The notes: a model not told the origin generated them from the letters alone. DNA of 64,000 nucleotides from Streptomyces sp. B21-083 (GCF_036898825.1 NZ_JARUND010000001.1:3968001-4032000); one strand, 5' to 3'; shown: positions 16,758 through 25,896, counted from the first letter of the stretch. Translations and numbers: made by a program.

Positions 16758-17969
16758 CTAAGTGGTGACGCCCAGAAATTCGGCGATCGAACGTAGCCCC
16801 GGAGGGCGGGTCGGCAGTTCCCAGAGGTCGCGCACGATGGCGACCGCGAGCGTGTGATGACGCATCCACGTCGGTGCTACACGGCGAAGGCTTTCCAGGG
16901 CTTTCACCGCGCCCTCGGCGTTCCCGGTGTCCGTGTGAGCCCGCGCCACATCGAGCAGAAGCCAGGTGCGCCATGACGGCGGAATATCCTTCGAGAGCCG
17001 CATCCCCTTGGCGAGCATCAGCGCCTCTTCCGGCCGACCGTATTGGACGGCCAGGCGAACACGCTCGATACGGACAGACGACTTGCTGAACACAGAGACG
17101 AGTCGCCCGTCTTCCGGCGCCAACATTTTCGCGACTCGGCCCGCAGCCTTCTCGGCGGTCAGCATCATCTCGTCGGCTCGGTCGTAGTGCCCGCTCCTGG
17201 CGTAACTCGTCGCGGCCGACATCACTAGTCCGCCCCACACACGCACGCCGGACGCGTCGGTCGTGTGTTCGCGCTCCACTTTGTCCGCGGCGTACACGGC
17301 AAGGTTGGTCGCGTCGTCCAGCCGGTTCTGCCGCTGATAGTTCCACGCAACGCTGTTACTGATCATTGCGGGAAGCAGCGGGTCGGAGGAGTCCGCGGCG
17401 GCGTTCATGGCGCGCTCCAGCGCCGACAGGGAAAGGTCGGTTTTCCCCATGCGGATAGCGAGGTGTCCGCCGAGCTGGAGCGCCTTGCCCAATGCCGCCT
17501 GGCCGACGGCTCGTTCATCATCTCCGCCAACGGCTGCCACGAAGCGCGCGTCCGTGATGATGTCAGGGAGAACCTCCATCAGCCGCCCGAACTCCGCTTC
17601 GTGGTACAGCGTCCACGCGTCGGCTATCTCGGCCCGTAGCAGCGGAAGCGTGAGTTTCTCCGCGCGGTGCGGCTCGGGAGGCGGGGCGAAGAGCGGAGGC
17701 GAGATAGCGCGTCGCACGGCGACGAGCTGCGGTGGATCGGCCTCACCGTTGGAAGGAACCCCCGGAGGGTCGCCCAAGAGCGACGTCAGTTCGACGCCCA
17801 GTCCCTTCGCCAGGCTGTGCAGGGTGGGCAATGTCGCCGACCCCCTGCGCTTCTGCTCCAGCTTCCGGATGACGTCGACAGAGACGTCCGACCGTGCGGC
17901 CAACTCCTCCTGAGTCAGGCTGGCCAAGCGCCTTAGCCGGCTCAGCTTGTCTCCCAGATGCTCGCTCAC
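16758..17969 (-). CDS. XRE-family regulator with C-terminal TPR-like repeats
   Basis: 403 residues. The N-terminal HTH (LASLTQEELAARSDVSVDVIRKLEQ, within residues 15-40) is XRE type. The rest is mostly alpha-helical, with pairs of helices such as QAALGKALQLGGHLAIRMG, SLSALERAMNAA, NRLDDATNLAVYAADK and GHYDRADEMMLTAEKAA that look like TPRs. Actinomycete regulators of this build bind signal peptides or partner proteins through the repeats. Transcribed leftward with two small proteins. Upstream is a 120-base gap to the STAND-like gene. Confidence 0.88.
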   Translation of the reverse strand: MSEHLGDKLSRLRRLASLTQEELAARSDVSVDVIRKLEQKRRGSATLPTLHSLAKGLGVELTSLLGDPPGVPSNGEADPPQLVAVRRAISPPLFAPPPEPHRAEKLTLPLLRAEIADAWTLYHEAEFGRLMEVLPDIITDARFVAAVGGDDERAVGQAALGKALQLGGHLAIRMGKTDLSLSALERAMNAAADSSDPLLPAMISNSVAWNYQRQNRLDDATNLAVYAADKVEREHTTDASGVRVWGGLVMSAATSYARSGHYDRADEMMLTAEKAAGRVAKMLAPEDGRLVSVFSKSSVRIERVRLAVQYGRPEEALMLAKGMRLSKDIPPSWRTWLLLDVARAHTDTGNAEGAVKALESLRRVAPTWMRHHTLAVAIVRDLWELPTRPPGLRSIAEFLGVTT

Positions 17970-18089
17970 GCCATCGACAGTACGCCGACGTCGGGTTTCA
18001 CGTCAGAGCCAGCCGAGAGCACGCGTATGACGTCGATGCAGCTTCCGGCCGCCACGAGTGCAACAGCGCTTTGTACGGCCATTGATTGG

Positions 18090-20450
18090 TCACTCGGTGA
18101 CGGTATCCGGCGTCTCGGGCTTCTCGCCGAGGGCCTTCTTGGCGGCGGGGTGATTCATGTCGGCGGCCAGTCGGTACCAGGCATTGGCCTGGGCGGGCCG
18201 GTTCTCCTTCTCGTAGAGAACTGCCAGGCGATAGGCGGCGTAAGCATCACCGGCCTCGTAGCCCATCTCGTACTGCCGACGAGCATCTGCGAGCCGACCC
18301 TGTTTTTCCCGCACGACGCCGAGGTGAGTGATGTCCAGGAGATAGTCAGAGAACATCTCAAGGTATTCCACGGCGTCGTCCAGGGTTTCCGACGCGCGCC
18401 CCGTGAAGCTCATCAGGGCGACCGCGCCCCTGTCCCCGGCGCTCATCGCACGCGTCAACCACACGTTGGCCAACTCAGGCCTGTTCATCAGCAGGTTGTA
18501 CGCACCGAGGCTCCTGGCGGCCTCAGCAAGTCCCAGCCTTTCCGCAACCACGTAGTAGACGTAAGCCACATCGAGCTGGCCTTTCCCGAGGAACAGATCT
18601 CCCGCCCGGTGTGCCGCCTCCGGATTCCCCGCCTTGGCCGCGGCCTCCAGCCATCCCTCCGCCCGATGCACTAGCAGCCTGCCCAGGAGAGTCGCCGCCA
18701 TGTGGTCTCCGGCCTCGGCGGCCGCCTCCAGAAACGGCTCTGCCTCCCTCCCCTTCCCGCGCTCCGCGAGCATCCGCCCCAACCGCCCCGCAGCCTCCGC
18801 GTGCCCAGTCTCCGCCGCCCGCCGGAACCACGTCTCGGCCTCGCCCGCGTCCCCCAGACTCTCCTCAAGCAGCCCGAGACTGTGCATGGCCCACCTGCCC
18901 CCCGCTTCCGCAGCCACCCGGAACGCCCTCCGCGCCCCCGCCACGACCACGTTGGAGTCGTACGCCGAGTCCGTCCGGGCCACCTCCAGCGCAACCCCCC
19001 ACACCGCTCCGTCCACCGCCGGAAACGTCTCGTCCTGGGACGCGGTCTCCACCAGACAAGGGGACACCTCCCACGTTCTGGCACCGCTTCTCGTCAGCAA
19101 TCCCAGTACCCCGTGGCGTTTCTCCGCCGCCCAGGCCAGGGCGTCGTCCACGGACTCCCGGTCCAGGCCCGCCACGCCCTCGTACCCCTCGTGCACCTGC
19201 ACCAGCAGGTCCTGCGGCAGCCGGCCGCGCAACCCGCACCGGGCCAGATCGACCGCCGCCAGCACCAGCGCGTACCCGCGCGGATGCCGGTCCGCCCGCC
19301 GGGCCCGCTGCCACTCCTCCCACAGCATCGGCCCGACCGCGAGATACCCCGCCACGCCCTCCGCGCCGGACCGGCGCGCGGCCTCCTTCAGCCTGGGGTC
19401 CTCGGTCTCCCCCGCCCGCTTCCGCTCCCCGTGGCTCCACTCCCGGGGCAGTTCGACGATGTGCGCCAGATCGAGAACGCGGCCCCGGGACGACTTCCGG
19501 AACTCGTCATACGTGTCCTCGCTCATCGTGGCGACCACCGCCACCCCCTGTCCCGTCAACTGGGCCAACAGCCTCGGTTCCAGGCCCCCGTCTCCGAGGT
19601 GACCGTCGAGGTCGTCGAGCCACAGCGCGCAGCGTTCGCCGGGCAGGCTTCTCAACAGGGCGGGCAACTGCCGCAGGTTCTCGTGCCGGGCGGGCGCGAA
19701 CACCCGTACGTCGGGGAGCACTTCGGCCATGGCAGCGAGCGCCGTACGCGACTTCCCGGCAAACGCGTCCCCTCGTACGACGACCAGGCCGCCCTCCGAA
19801 GCCGTCTGCTCCAGAGCCGATTTGACCGCCGGATCGGCGTCCCGAGCGACATACGGCGGGAGTTGCGGAAGCCCGTTGCCTCGCCGTGTCGGCCGTACCC
19901 CGTAAGCCAGCGGATCCATGTCCTGGGCCGAGGGCCAGTCCACCGAAGGTGACTGGGGAGCGCCCCCCGGGGCGTCCCCGCCCGTCTGCCGCACGTGCTG
20001 CACACCGACGAACTGGCCGTTGACCGTGATCCCCTGGAAGTCGAAGCGGTCCCCCGGAACGACAGGATCCGGAGCGGAGGCCAGGGCGGGAACCGGTACG
20101 GGAACCGGAGCCGGAACGGAAACCGGTGCCGGAGTCAGATCCGCAGCCGGTGCCTCGCCCGTCGGGGGCAGGCTCAACTCCTGCATGACAGACGCCAGTT
20201 CATCCGCACCGTCCAGATCCCACGCGTCGGCGAGTGCCTCGCTCAACCGGTCGCGCCAGATCGGCTTCTCCGTGTCGGCGAACTCGGCCGGTCCGCGCAG
20301 CGCGCGGAGGGCATGGACGCACTCATCCTGCCCACGCCGGTCGAACCACTCGGTGAATCTGTCCCGAACCCGTTCCCAGCCTGCCGACCTGAGTCCGGCG
20401 ACCAGTGCCTCGGCGCCCTCGGCCGCCAGCTGATCCGTCTTCTCGTCCAC
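18090..20450 (-). CDS. STAND-like P-loop ATPase with Sel1/TPR repeats
   Basis: 786 residues. About residues 1-95 form a small helical domain, followed by a Pro/Val-rich linker and a short motif GDRFDFQGITVNGQFVGVQ of the kind found between effector and ATPase in actinobacterial STAND proteins. Walker A is RGDAFAGKSR (about 226-235) and Walker B LWLDDLD (about 276-282). From about residue 510 the chain is Sel1-like repeats: AMHSLGLLEESLGDAGEAE, AEAAGRLGRMLAERGKG, AAHRAGDLFLGKGQLDVA, SLGAYNLLMNRPELANVW. The design (effector, NTPase switch, repeat sensor) suggests signalling or defence; no catalytic effector is recognised. GTG 20450 is preferred for its GGGGG five bases upstream; GTG 20462 is an alternative. 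Confidence 0.8.
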   Translation of the reverse strand: MDEKTDQLAAEGAEALVAGLRSAGWERVRDRFTEWFDRRGQDECVHALRALRGPAEFADTEKPIWRDRLSEALADAWDLDGADELASVMQELSLPPTGEAPAADLTPAPVSVPAPVPVPVPALASAPDPVVPGDRFDFQGITVNGQFVGVQHVRQTGGDAPGGAPQSPSVDWPSAQDMDPLAYGVRPTRRGNGLPQLPPYVARDADPAVKSALEQTASEGGLVVVRGDAFAGKSRTALAAMAEVLPDVRVFAPARHENLRQLPALLRSLPGERCALWLDDLDGHLGDGGLEPRLLAQLTGQGVAVVATMSEDTYDEFRKSSRGRVLDLAHIVELPREWSHGERKRAGETEDPRLKEAARRSGAEGVAGYLAVGPMLWEEWQRARRADRHPRGYALVLAAVDLARCGLRGRLPQDLLVQVHEGYEGVAGLDRESVDDALAWAAEKRHGVLGLLTRSGARTWEVSPCLVETASQDETFPAVDGAVWGVALEVARTDSAYDSNVVVAGARRAFRVAAEAGGRWAMHSLGLLEESLGDAGEAETWFRRAAETGHAEAAGRLGRMLAERGKGREAEPFLEAAAEAGDHMAATLLGRLLVHRAEGWLEAAAKAGNPEAAHRAGDLFLGKGQLDVAYVYYVVAERLGLAEAARSLGAYNLLMNRPELANVWLTRAMSAGDRGAVALMSFTGRASETLDDAVEYLEMFSDYLLDITHLGVVREKQGRLADARRQYEMGYEAGDAYAAYRLAVLYEKENRPAQANAWYRLAADMNHPAAKKALGEKPETPDTVTE

Positions 20451-20507
20451 GCACGCCCCCACGCCTCAGCACCGGCCCTGGGACAACCGTACTGATCCGG
20501 GGGCGCA

Positions 20508-21536
20508 TCAGCGCTCCAGCGCCCCCTCACTCACCCGCACCGCATCCCGATAAGCCCGCGCAGCAACCCGCAGCGCCCCCTCCGGGTCCACGCCCTCGCG
20601 CTCCGCCCGTATCGCCATCTCCAGCAGCTCGTATCCGATGCCCGCGCCCTGCGGCAGCGGGACGTCCAGGCCCGCCGTGTGGACGCGGGACGCCAGTTTC
20701 GCCGTGAGGGCCAGGGCGGGCTGGCCGAGCGGGATGCCCTCCGTCACCGAGGTCCGGCGCTTCTCGACCGCCTTGGTGCGCAGCCAGAGCTCCTTGACGT
20801 CCTCCGGTGTGGACGCCGTCTCGTCGCCGAAGACGTGCGGGTGTCGGTGGATGAGCTTCGTGACGATGCCGGCGGCCACGTCGTCGATGGAGAAGGGGGC
20901 CGCGTCTTCGTCCTCCTCGCTGCCCTCCTCGGCGATGCGGGCGTGGAAGACGACCTGGAGCAGGACGTCTCCCAGTTCCTCGCGCAGCTCGTCCCGGTCG
21001 CCCTCCTCGATCGCCTCGACGAGTTCGTACGCCTCTTCGATGCCGTACTTCGCCAGGCCCTTGTGGGTCTGGCGGGACGACCAGGGGCACTCCAGGCGGA
21101 TGCGGTCCATGACCTGGACGAGGTCGAGGAGGCGGGCGCCGGGGAGGTCGTAGGAGGCGGGGAGGAGTTCCAGGTCCGGCATCCGTACGCGGCCGGAGCC
21201 GGCGAGGCGTGCCAGGCCGTCCGTGAGTGCCGGGTCGCCCTCACCCGTCGTCACGACGACGACCGTCCGGCCGCCGGCGCAGGCGTCGAGCAGGTCCTCG
21301 GCGGTCGGGGCGGTCTCCTCGACCGTTATGCCGGCGTCCCGCAGATACGGCAGCTGCGGATGCGCACCGTCCGCGCACAGCACCCGGTCGGCCGCGTGCA
21401 GCGTCTGCCAGGCGGGCCAGGACAGCAGGCCGGGGGCCACGCGGTGGCTGGTGGTGAGCAGGACGACTCGACCGGAGTCGGTCTCCGTCCCCATCTCCGT
21501 CTCCGGAGCTGTCTCGAAGCTGCTGGTTGCGTTCAC
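20508..21536 (-). CDS. mazG: Nucleoside triphosphate pyrophosphohydrolase MazG (with N-terminal tetrapyrrole-methylase-like part)
   Basis: 342 residues. The C-terminal half is MazG: CPWSSRQTHKGLAKYGIEE (residue about 150 on), the ExxE12-28ExxD metal site in EEAYELVEAIEEGDRDELREELGD, and HRHPHVFGD. The N-terminal half (RVVLLTTSHRVAPGLLSWPAW, VVVVTTGEGDPALTD) resembles a degraded YabN/tetrapyrrole methylase domain as in other actinobacterial MazG. It hydrolyses NTPs and dNTPs to monophosphates and PPi, cleaning damaged nucleotides. GTG 21536 sits right after GGAGG, an unusually short spacing; ATG 21494 is the alternative. Confidence 0.9.
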   Translation of the reverse strand: MNATSSFETAPETEMGTETDSGRVVLLTTSHRVAPGLLSWPAWQTLHAADRVLCADGAHPQLPYLRDAGITVEETAPTAEDLLDACAGGRTVVVVTTGEGDPALTDGLARLAGSGRVRMPDLELLPASYDLPGARLLDLVQVMDRIRLECPWSSRQTHKGLAKYGIEEAYELVEAIEEGDRDELREELGDVLLQVVFHARIAEEGSEEDEDAAPFSIDDVAAGIVTKLIHRHPHVFGDETASTPEDVKELWLRTKAVEKRRTSVTEGIPLGQPALALTAKLASRVHTAGLDVPLPQGAGIGYELLEMAIRAEREGVDPEGALRVAARAYRDAVRVSEGALER

Positions 21537-21668
21537 CCTCCGAACGTAACCCACGCCACCGACAGACCCCTCGGTTGTCCACAGCCCTCCCGGTTGTCCA
21601 CAGGCCGGGCACCCATGCACCCCCACGGCTGCCGCACACCCGTACGGACAACCGTTACGCCGTAGCCG

Positions 21669-22331
21669 TCAGGCCGTCCCCTGGGCCGTCTGCGGCGCCG
21701 TGATCTCCCGTACCCACGGTGTCTTCGCGTCGACGCGGCTGCTCTTCTTGACGTCCCAGGTGCCGTAGCGCGGGTTCAGGTCGACGTCGAGGGTCTTCGA
21801 GGCCTCGGACATCGCCTTCCAGAACGTGGCCTGGCCGTCCGGCGAGTTCATGTCAGCGCCGAGGGCGGCGGCCAGTTTCTGGGCCACGATCTCGGTGTGG
21901 AGGCTGTCGTCGAGGCGGGCCGGTGCGACACCGTACTGCTGGAGCCAGGCGTCTTCGAGCGCCTTCTCGTTGCCCGCCTGCTGTTCCAGGGAGGCGCGCA
22001 GGCCCTGGACGTCCTTGCGGGTCACGGTCACGCCCGCGTTCTTCGCGGCCTGGTTCAGGACGCGGTCGAGAACCAGGGTGTGCAGGGTGTCCCGGGTGAG
22101 GCTGCCGGTTCTGGCGACGGTCTGCGCGTACTGGGCCTGGTCCGGGGTGGCCGCCCGCTGCGCCGCGCGTACCTCGTTCACCCTGCTCTCCAGCTGTGCG
22201 ACCGTGATCCGCTGCCCGCCGACGACGGCCGCCGCGCCGGGATGCGCGTCACTTCCGCAGGCGGTGAGGAGCGGGGCCGCGGCGACGATCGCGGCGGAGA
22301 GGAAGAGCGCGGTGCGACGACGGCGGTGCAA
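21669..22331 (-). CDS. SurA N-like lipoprotein
   Basis: 220 residues. The lipobox LLTAC (residue about 25) follows a basic, hydrophobic signal sequence, so it should be lipid-anchored outside the membrane. The rest reads as the SurA-N chaperone domain (VVGGQRITVAQLESRVNEVRAA, LHTLVLDRVLNQAAKNAGVTVT) with no parvulin isomerase domain after it. It probably assists folding of secreted proteins. The start is TTG at 22331, five bases after GGGAGG; the more distal ATG would place a long unlikely extension before the signal peptide. It is located just upstream of mazG as in Streptomyces core order. Confidence 0.88.
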   Translation of the reverse strand: MHRRRRTALFLSAAIVAAAPLLTACGSDAHPGAAAVVGGQRITVAQLESRVNEVRAAQRAATPDQAQYAQTVARTGSLTRDTLHTLVLDRVLNQAAKNAGVTVTRKDVQGLRASLEQQAGNEKALEDAWLQQYGVAPARLDDSLHTEIVAQKLAAALGADMNSPDGQATFWKAMSEASKTLDVDLNPRYGTWDVKKSSRVDAKTPWVREITAPQTAQGTA

Positions 22332-22479
22332 GGAAGCCTCCCGAGGAGATTGTGCGGCGGTGCACAAAGTCTTGCGGTGATCGATGTTAGGCAGTGGCTC
22401 AGCTCTGGCCAAGCCATTCGACCAACGATTCACCGGGACTTCGGGCACCGCCTCGCTGCCCCACGGGTCTCCAGCCGTC

Positions 22480-23313
22480 TCAGCCGGTGATCGCCACCGG
22501 CGCGTCCCACGCGTCGCGGTCCACGGTGATCGTGTAACCGCCGCGGGTCTCCTTGCTGTTGACCATGTACTGGTGGGCCCGGCTGTGGTTGGTCCACTGC
22601 GTGGCGCCGAAGGGCCAGTCCGCGGTGGTGGTGTTCTGCTTGTCCCACAGCGCGTACCACATGTTGCCCGGCAGGTTGGTGCGGTCGGTGGCCTGGGCGA
22701 TGGCCTTCGCGCTGGAGCTGGTGAAGCCGTAGTAGCCGGTGCGGTACGTCTTGGCCTGCAGTGCCTTGTCGAAGGCGCGTACGTACGTCAGTACGGCGTC
22801 GTTGCACGCCTTGTTCGTGATGTCGTACGACTCCATGTCGAGGTAGACCGGGCTGCCGGCCTTCATACCGAGCGCCGAGGCCTTGGCCACCGCGTCCGCC
22901 GCGTCCGTCGCGCCGAGGGAGGCGGCCGTGGCGGCGGTGAGCTTCTCGGGGCTGGAACCGGTCTGGCAGGACGGCTGGGCGCCGACGTACAGGGGGATGA
23001 GTTTCCAGCCCTGGGCGCTGACCGACTTCACCCAGGACGCGGTGAGGTTGGGCTGGGCGCAGCCGCGGTTCTTGCCGCCGATGTAGACGGCGGCGGCGCC
23101 GTAGAAGTTGTTGGTGCGCCAGGCCTTCATCGCGGCGGCTGAGGGTGCGGTGCAGGTGTCGAACGCGCGGCCGGTGAAGGTGCGCTGCGCGGGCCAGGTG
23201 GTTGCGGCCATCGACGACTGCGCGGCGAACCCGGCCCCGGCGACGACGGCCGTACCGGCCACCGCCCAGGTGATGTACCTGCGCTTCTTGGACTGCCGGT
23301 GACTGGACACCAT
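22480..23313 (-). CDS. Secreted DUF1906 (Rv2525c-like) glycoside hydrolase-like protein
   Basis: 277 residues with a Sec signal peptide (basic SKKRRY, hydrophobic core, cleavage near SMAAT). The mature part is the DUF1906 TIM barrel: GRAFDTCTAPSAAAMKAWR (starting strand), GAAAVYIGGKNRGCAQPNLT, PLYVGAQPSCQTG, and the acidic PVYLDMESYD that corresponds to the active-site region of GH25-like folds. Family members sit in the cell wall and may act on peptidoglycan. ATG 23313 has a poor ribosome binding site (GGGT). The upstream leader consists of direct repeats. Confidence 0.88.
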   Translation of the reverse strand: MVSSHRQSKKRRYITWAVAGTAVVAGAGFAAQSSMAATTWPAQRTFTGRAFDTCTAPSAAAMKAWRTNNFYGAAAVYIGGKNRGCAQPNLTASWVKSVSAQGWKLIPLYVGAQPSCQTGSSPEKLTAATAASLGATDAADAVAKASALGMKAGSPVYLDMESYDITNKACNDAVLTYVRAFDKALQAKTYRTGYYGFTSSSAKAIAQATDRTNLPGNMWYALWDKQNTTTADWPFGATQWTNHSRAHQYMVNSKETRGGYTITVDRDAWDAPVAITG

Positions 23314-23327
23314 GTAACCCACCCCTG

Positions 23328-23435
23328 GTTCTGCGGCATGACGTGCTGCGATATCGCGTTCTGCGACATGCCGGTTCTGTGACATGCCCGTTCTGTGACG
23401 AGACGTTCTGTGGCATGACGTTCTGTGGCACGGAA
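23328..23435. repeat. Tandem ~15-bp repeats in the DUF1906 gene leader
   Basis: Six imperfect copies of GTTCTGTGACATGCC (plus strand) follow one another from about 23328 to 23435, with one interruption after the first. Variants are TGCGGCATG, TGCGACATG, TGTGACATG, TGTGACGAG, TGTGGCATG and TGTGGCACG. The array ends 15 bases before the ATG of the leftward gene, so it lies in its 5' leader or promoter. It could be a multi-site operator or an expansion with variable copy number. Confidence 0.75.
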
Positions 23436-23523
23436 GCCGGTCGCAACGTAACCGGCGTCGTTCCCGTGTTCGGGAAACATCGGCCCCGCGGACCCACAAG
23501 ATTCCCTCAAGACACCGCAAACC

Positions 23524-25047
23524 CTATCCGTGCACCTGTCCGAGCCATGCCAGGGTGCGCCGGATCTCCGCCGCCAGTGGATGTCCCGGGCCGCGCAGGC
23601 GGTCCACGTCGTGGAGGAGGCGGGCGAGGGTGTCGTGGGCGGCGGTGCGGTCGCCGAGGGCGAGGAGGAGGTGGCCGATGCGGCGGCGGACGTCGAGGGA
23701 GAGTTCCGGGTCGCCGGCGACGTACTGGTTCTCGTAGTACGGCAGCAGGGCGCGGTACTCGGCGAGGGCCGCCGCGGGTTCGCCGAGCTGTTCGAGGCAC
23801 TGGGCGGCCTCGTAGCGGAAGCGCAGCGACTGGGGGTCGGCCTGGCCCGCCTCGGCGGCGCGTTCGTCGGCGAGGCGGCGCAGTTCGGGCAGGGCGCGGC
23901 GGTACTGGCCGTCGTCCATGAGGGTGGCCGCGTACTGCTTGCGCAGGGTGCGGACGACCGGGGAGTGCTCGCCGTGCTGTTCGGCGGCGGCGGGCAGGAT
24001 CCCGCCGAGGATGTCGACGGCCTGGGTGATCCGGCCCTCACCGAGGAGGCGTTTGACCTCGTCGACGGCTCCGGCGACGTCGGGTCGCTCGGCCACCGGG
24101 GCGGCCGTCGGCTGGGGCGCGGGGGTGCGGGCGCGGTCCGGCCAGGGGGCGTGCGGGCGTAGGAAGGGGCGCGTGGGGTCGAGGGGCGCTCCGGTGGGCA
24201 TCCCGCGCTCCGGGAGGAGCAGCGACAGGTGTTCGTACACCTCCTGCGCGGAGGCGGGCCGGTGCTGCGGGTCCTTGGCGAGCAGCCGCAGGACGAGCGC
24301 TTCCAGCGCCTCCGGCACCTCGGGTCTCAGTCGGCGCACGGGCAGGGGCGGCTCGTAGAGGTGCCGGTGGAGCACTCCGAGGGCCGTCGAGCCGGAGAAC
24401 GGCACATCCCCGCTGAGGAGTTCGTGGAGGAGTACGCCGAGTGCGTACAGGTCCGTGTACGGGCCGACCGCGCCGCCCATCGCCTGCTCGGGGGCCATGT
24501 AGGCGGGCGAGCCGATCGGCGAACCGGTGTGCGTGAGGCGGGTCGTGTCCGTGTCCATGACCGAGGCGACGCCCAGGTCGAGGACGGTGACCGTGCCGTC
24601 CTGCTTCACCATCACGTTGCGCGGCTTCAGGTCGCGGTGGACGATCGGCACGGCGTGCACGGCGCTCAGTACGGCGCACAGTTGTGCGGCCACGGCGACC
24701 GCCCACTGCCAGGGGTACGGGTCGTGTTCGGCGAGGTGGTCGGAGAGGTCGGCGCCGTCGACGTACTGCATGACGAGGAACAGTTCCTCGCCCTCCCTGC
24801 CCGCGTCGTGGACCGTGACCAGACCGGGGTGGTCGACCTGCGCGGTCACCCGGCACTCGCGCACGAAGCGGCGGCGCAGCTCGTCCGCCTCCTGGCCGGC
24901 GACCTTGTCGGGGCGCAGCAGCTTGACCGCGACGCGCCGGTCGAGTCGCTGGTCGTACGCCGTCCACACCTGGCCCATGCCGCCCTGTCCGATGAGCGTG
25001 GACAGTTCGTACCGGTCGGCGATGACGCGTCCCGTCGCCACGCTCAC
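23524..25047 (-). CDS. Soluble Ser/Thr protein kinase with C-terminal TPR-like region
   Basis: 507 residues. Kinase domain residues about 12-270: Gly loop IGQGGMGQV, VAVKLL lysine, catalytic loop HRDLKPRN, and APEQ. The DFG motif is DLG (VLDLGVASV), an uncommon but known variant. Residues about 325-500 are helical pairs (ITQAVDILGGIL, RRALPELRRLADERAAEAG, EPAAALAEYRALLPYYENQ) resembling TPRs. No transmembrane or PASTA segment is present, so it is cytoplasmic. The GTG at 25047 overlaps the TGA of the upstream membrane protein (GTGA), so they are a coupled operon; the membrane protein may anchor it. Confidence 0.93.
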   Translation of the reverse strand: MSVATGRVIADRYELSTLIGQGGMGQVWTAYDQRLDRRVAVKLLRPDKVAGQEADELRRRFVRECRVTAQVDHPGLVTVHDAGREGEELFLVMQYVDGADLSDHLAEHDPYPWQWAVAVAAQLCAVLSAVHAVPIVHRDLKPRNVMVKQDGTVTVLDLGVASVMDTDTTRLTHTGSPIGSPAYMAPEQAMGGAVGPYTDLYALGVLLHELLSGDVPFSGSTALGVLHRHLYEPPLPVRRLRPEVPEALEALVLRLLAKDPQHRPASAQEVYEHLSLLLPERGMPTGAPLDPTRPFLRPHAPWPDRARTPAPQPTAAPVAERPDVAGAVDEVKRLLGEGRITQAVDILGGILPAAAEQHGEHSPVVRTLRKQYAATLMDDGQYRRALPELRRLADERAAEAGQADPQSLRFRYEAAQCLEQLGEPAAALAEYRALLPYYENQYVAGDPELSLDVRRRIGHLLLALGDRTAAHDTLARLLHDVDRLRGPGHPLAAEIRRTLAWLGQVHG

Positions 25048-25706
25048 CGTCCGCCCTCGTGGCCGTTGCCGCCACCGGTGCCGCTGCCGTTGCCGTCGTT
25101 GCGGCGCAGGAAGTCGCTGAGCTCGTCGAGTTCGGCGCGAACCTGGTCGATACGGGCGGGCGCCGGGCGCGGCGGGTCGACGGGCGGGCGGGTTACGGGG
25201 GGCTGGGGTATCGGCGTGTGGGGCGGGGGTGTGGCGGTGTACGGCGACGGGGGTTGCGACTGCGGCTGGAACCCCATTGCGGGCTGGGGGTAGCCGTACG
25301 CGTGCGGGGGCTGCTGCGGGAGGTACCCGGGATGCTGCGGGCCGGTGGGGGCGGGATGACGGAGCTGGTTGTTGACGTGGCGTATGTCCGCGGCGAGGTA
25401 GTACCCGATCACGATCGCCAGGGTGCCGAGGAGCAGCACGAGACCCGTGTAGCCGCCCGCGGTGTGGATGTCCTCACCGGGCTCGTTGCCCAGCAGGACG
25501 AGGCTGAGGATGTCGGCCGCGAGTACGGCGACGAACAGGCCCCAGTCGAGCGCCTTGCGGGTCACGATGGCGAGTCGCAGCAGCATCGTCCAGGTCAGGA
25601 GGCCGCAGCTCATGACGGAGATCACCACGAAGAGCACGCGCAGGAAGACCCGCCACCCGCTTGAGGGCGGCTGCTTCACCGGCTGCGGGTAGCCGTGGCC
25701 TGACAT
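25044..25706 (-). CDS. Membrane protein coupled to the Ser/Thr kinase
   Basis: 220 residues. Three or four hydrophobic segments: about 18-42 (FLRVLFVVISVMSCGLLTW), 52-70 (LFVAVLAADILSLVLLG), and 85-107 (YTGLVLLLGTLAIVIGYYLA). They are followed by a long Pro/Gln/Tyr-rich cytoplasmic tail and a short C-terminal helix ARIDQVRAELDELSDFLRR. AGGAG precedes the ATG. The four-base overlap with the kinase suggests it delivers or tethers the kinase, or is its substrate; that is inference. No family name is recognised. Confidence 0.8.
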   Translation of the reverse strand: MSGHGYPQPVKQPPSSGWRVFLRVLFVVISVMSCGLLTWTMLLRLAIVTRKALDWGLFVAVLAADILSLVLLGNEPGEDIHTAGGYTGLVLLLGTLAIVIGYYLAADIRHVNNQLRHPAPTGPQHPGYLPQQPPHAYGYPQPAMGFQPQSQPPSPYTATPPPHTPIPQPPVTRPPVDPPRPAPARIDQVRAELDELSDFLRRNDGNGSGTGGGNGHEGGR

Positions 25707-25896
25707 GGTTGCTCCTGATGGTCTGAACCCGATCGCCTGACGAGGACGAATATCGCGTCGAGCGTGTCGAGCGTATAGGCCGACACCGACAACAGGTCCC
25801 GGGTTGTACCGAACCGTTGTCCGACTCATCAGTTGATACGTCCGCGTACGCACGTGCACGCGCCCGCGTGCCCTCCGGTACGCGTTTCCCGCCTAC

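Noticed and set aside
23328..23435. CRISPR array
   Set aside because: The units are 15 bp, nearly contiguous and without spacers; no cas genes are present.
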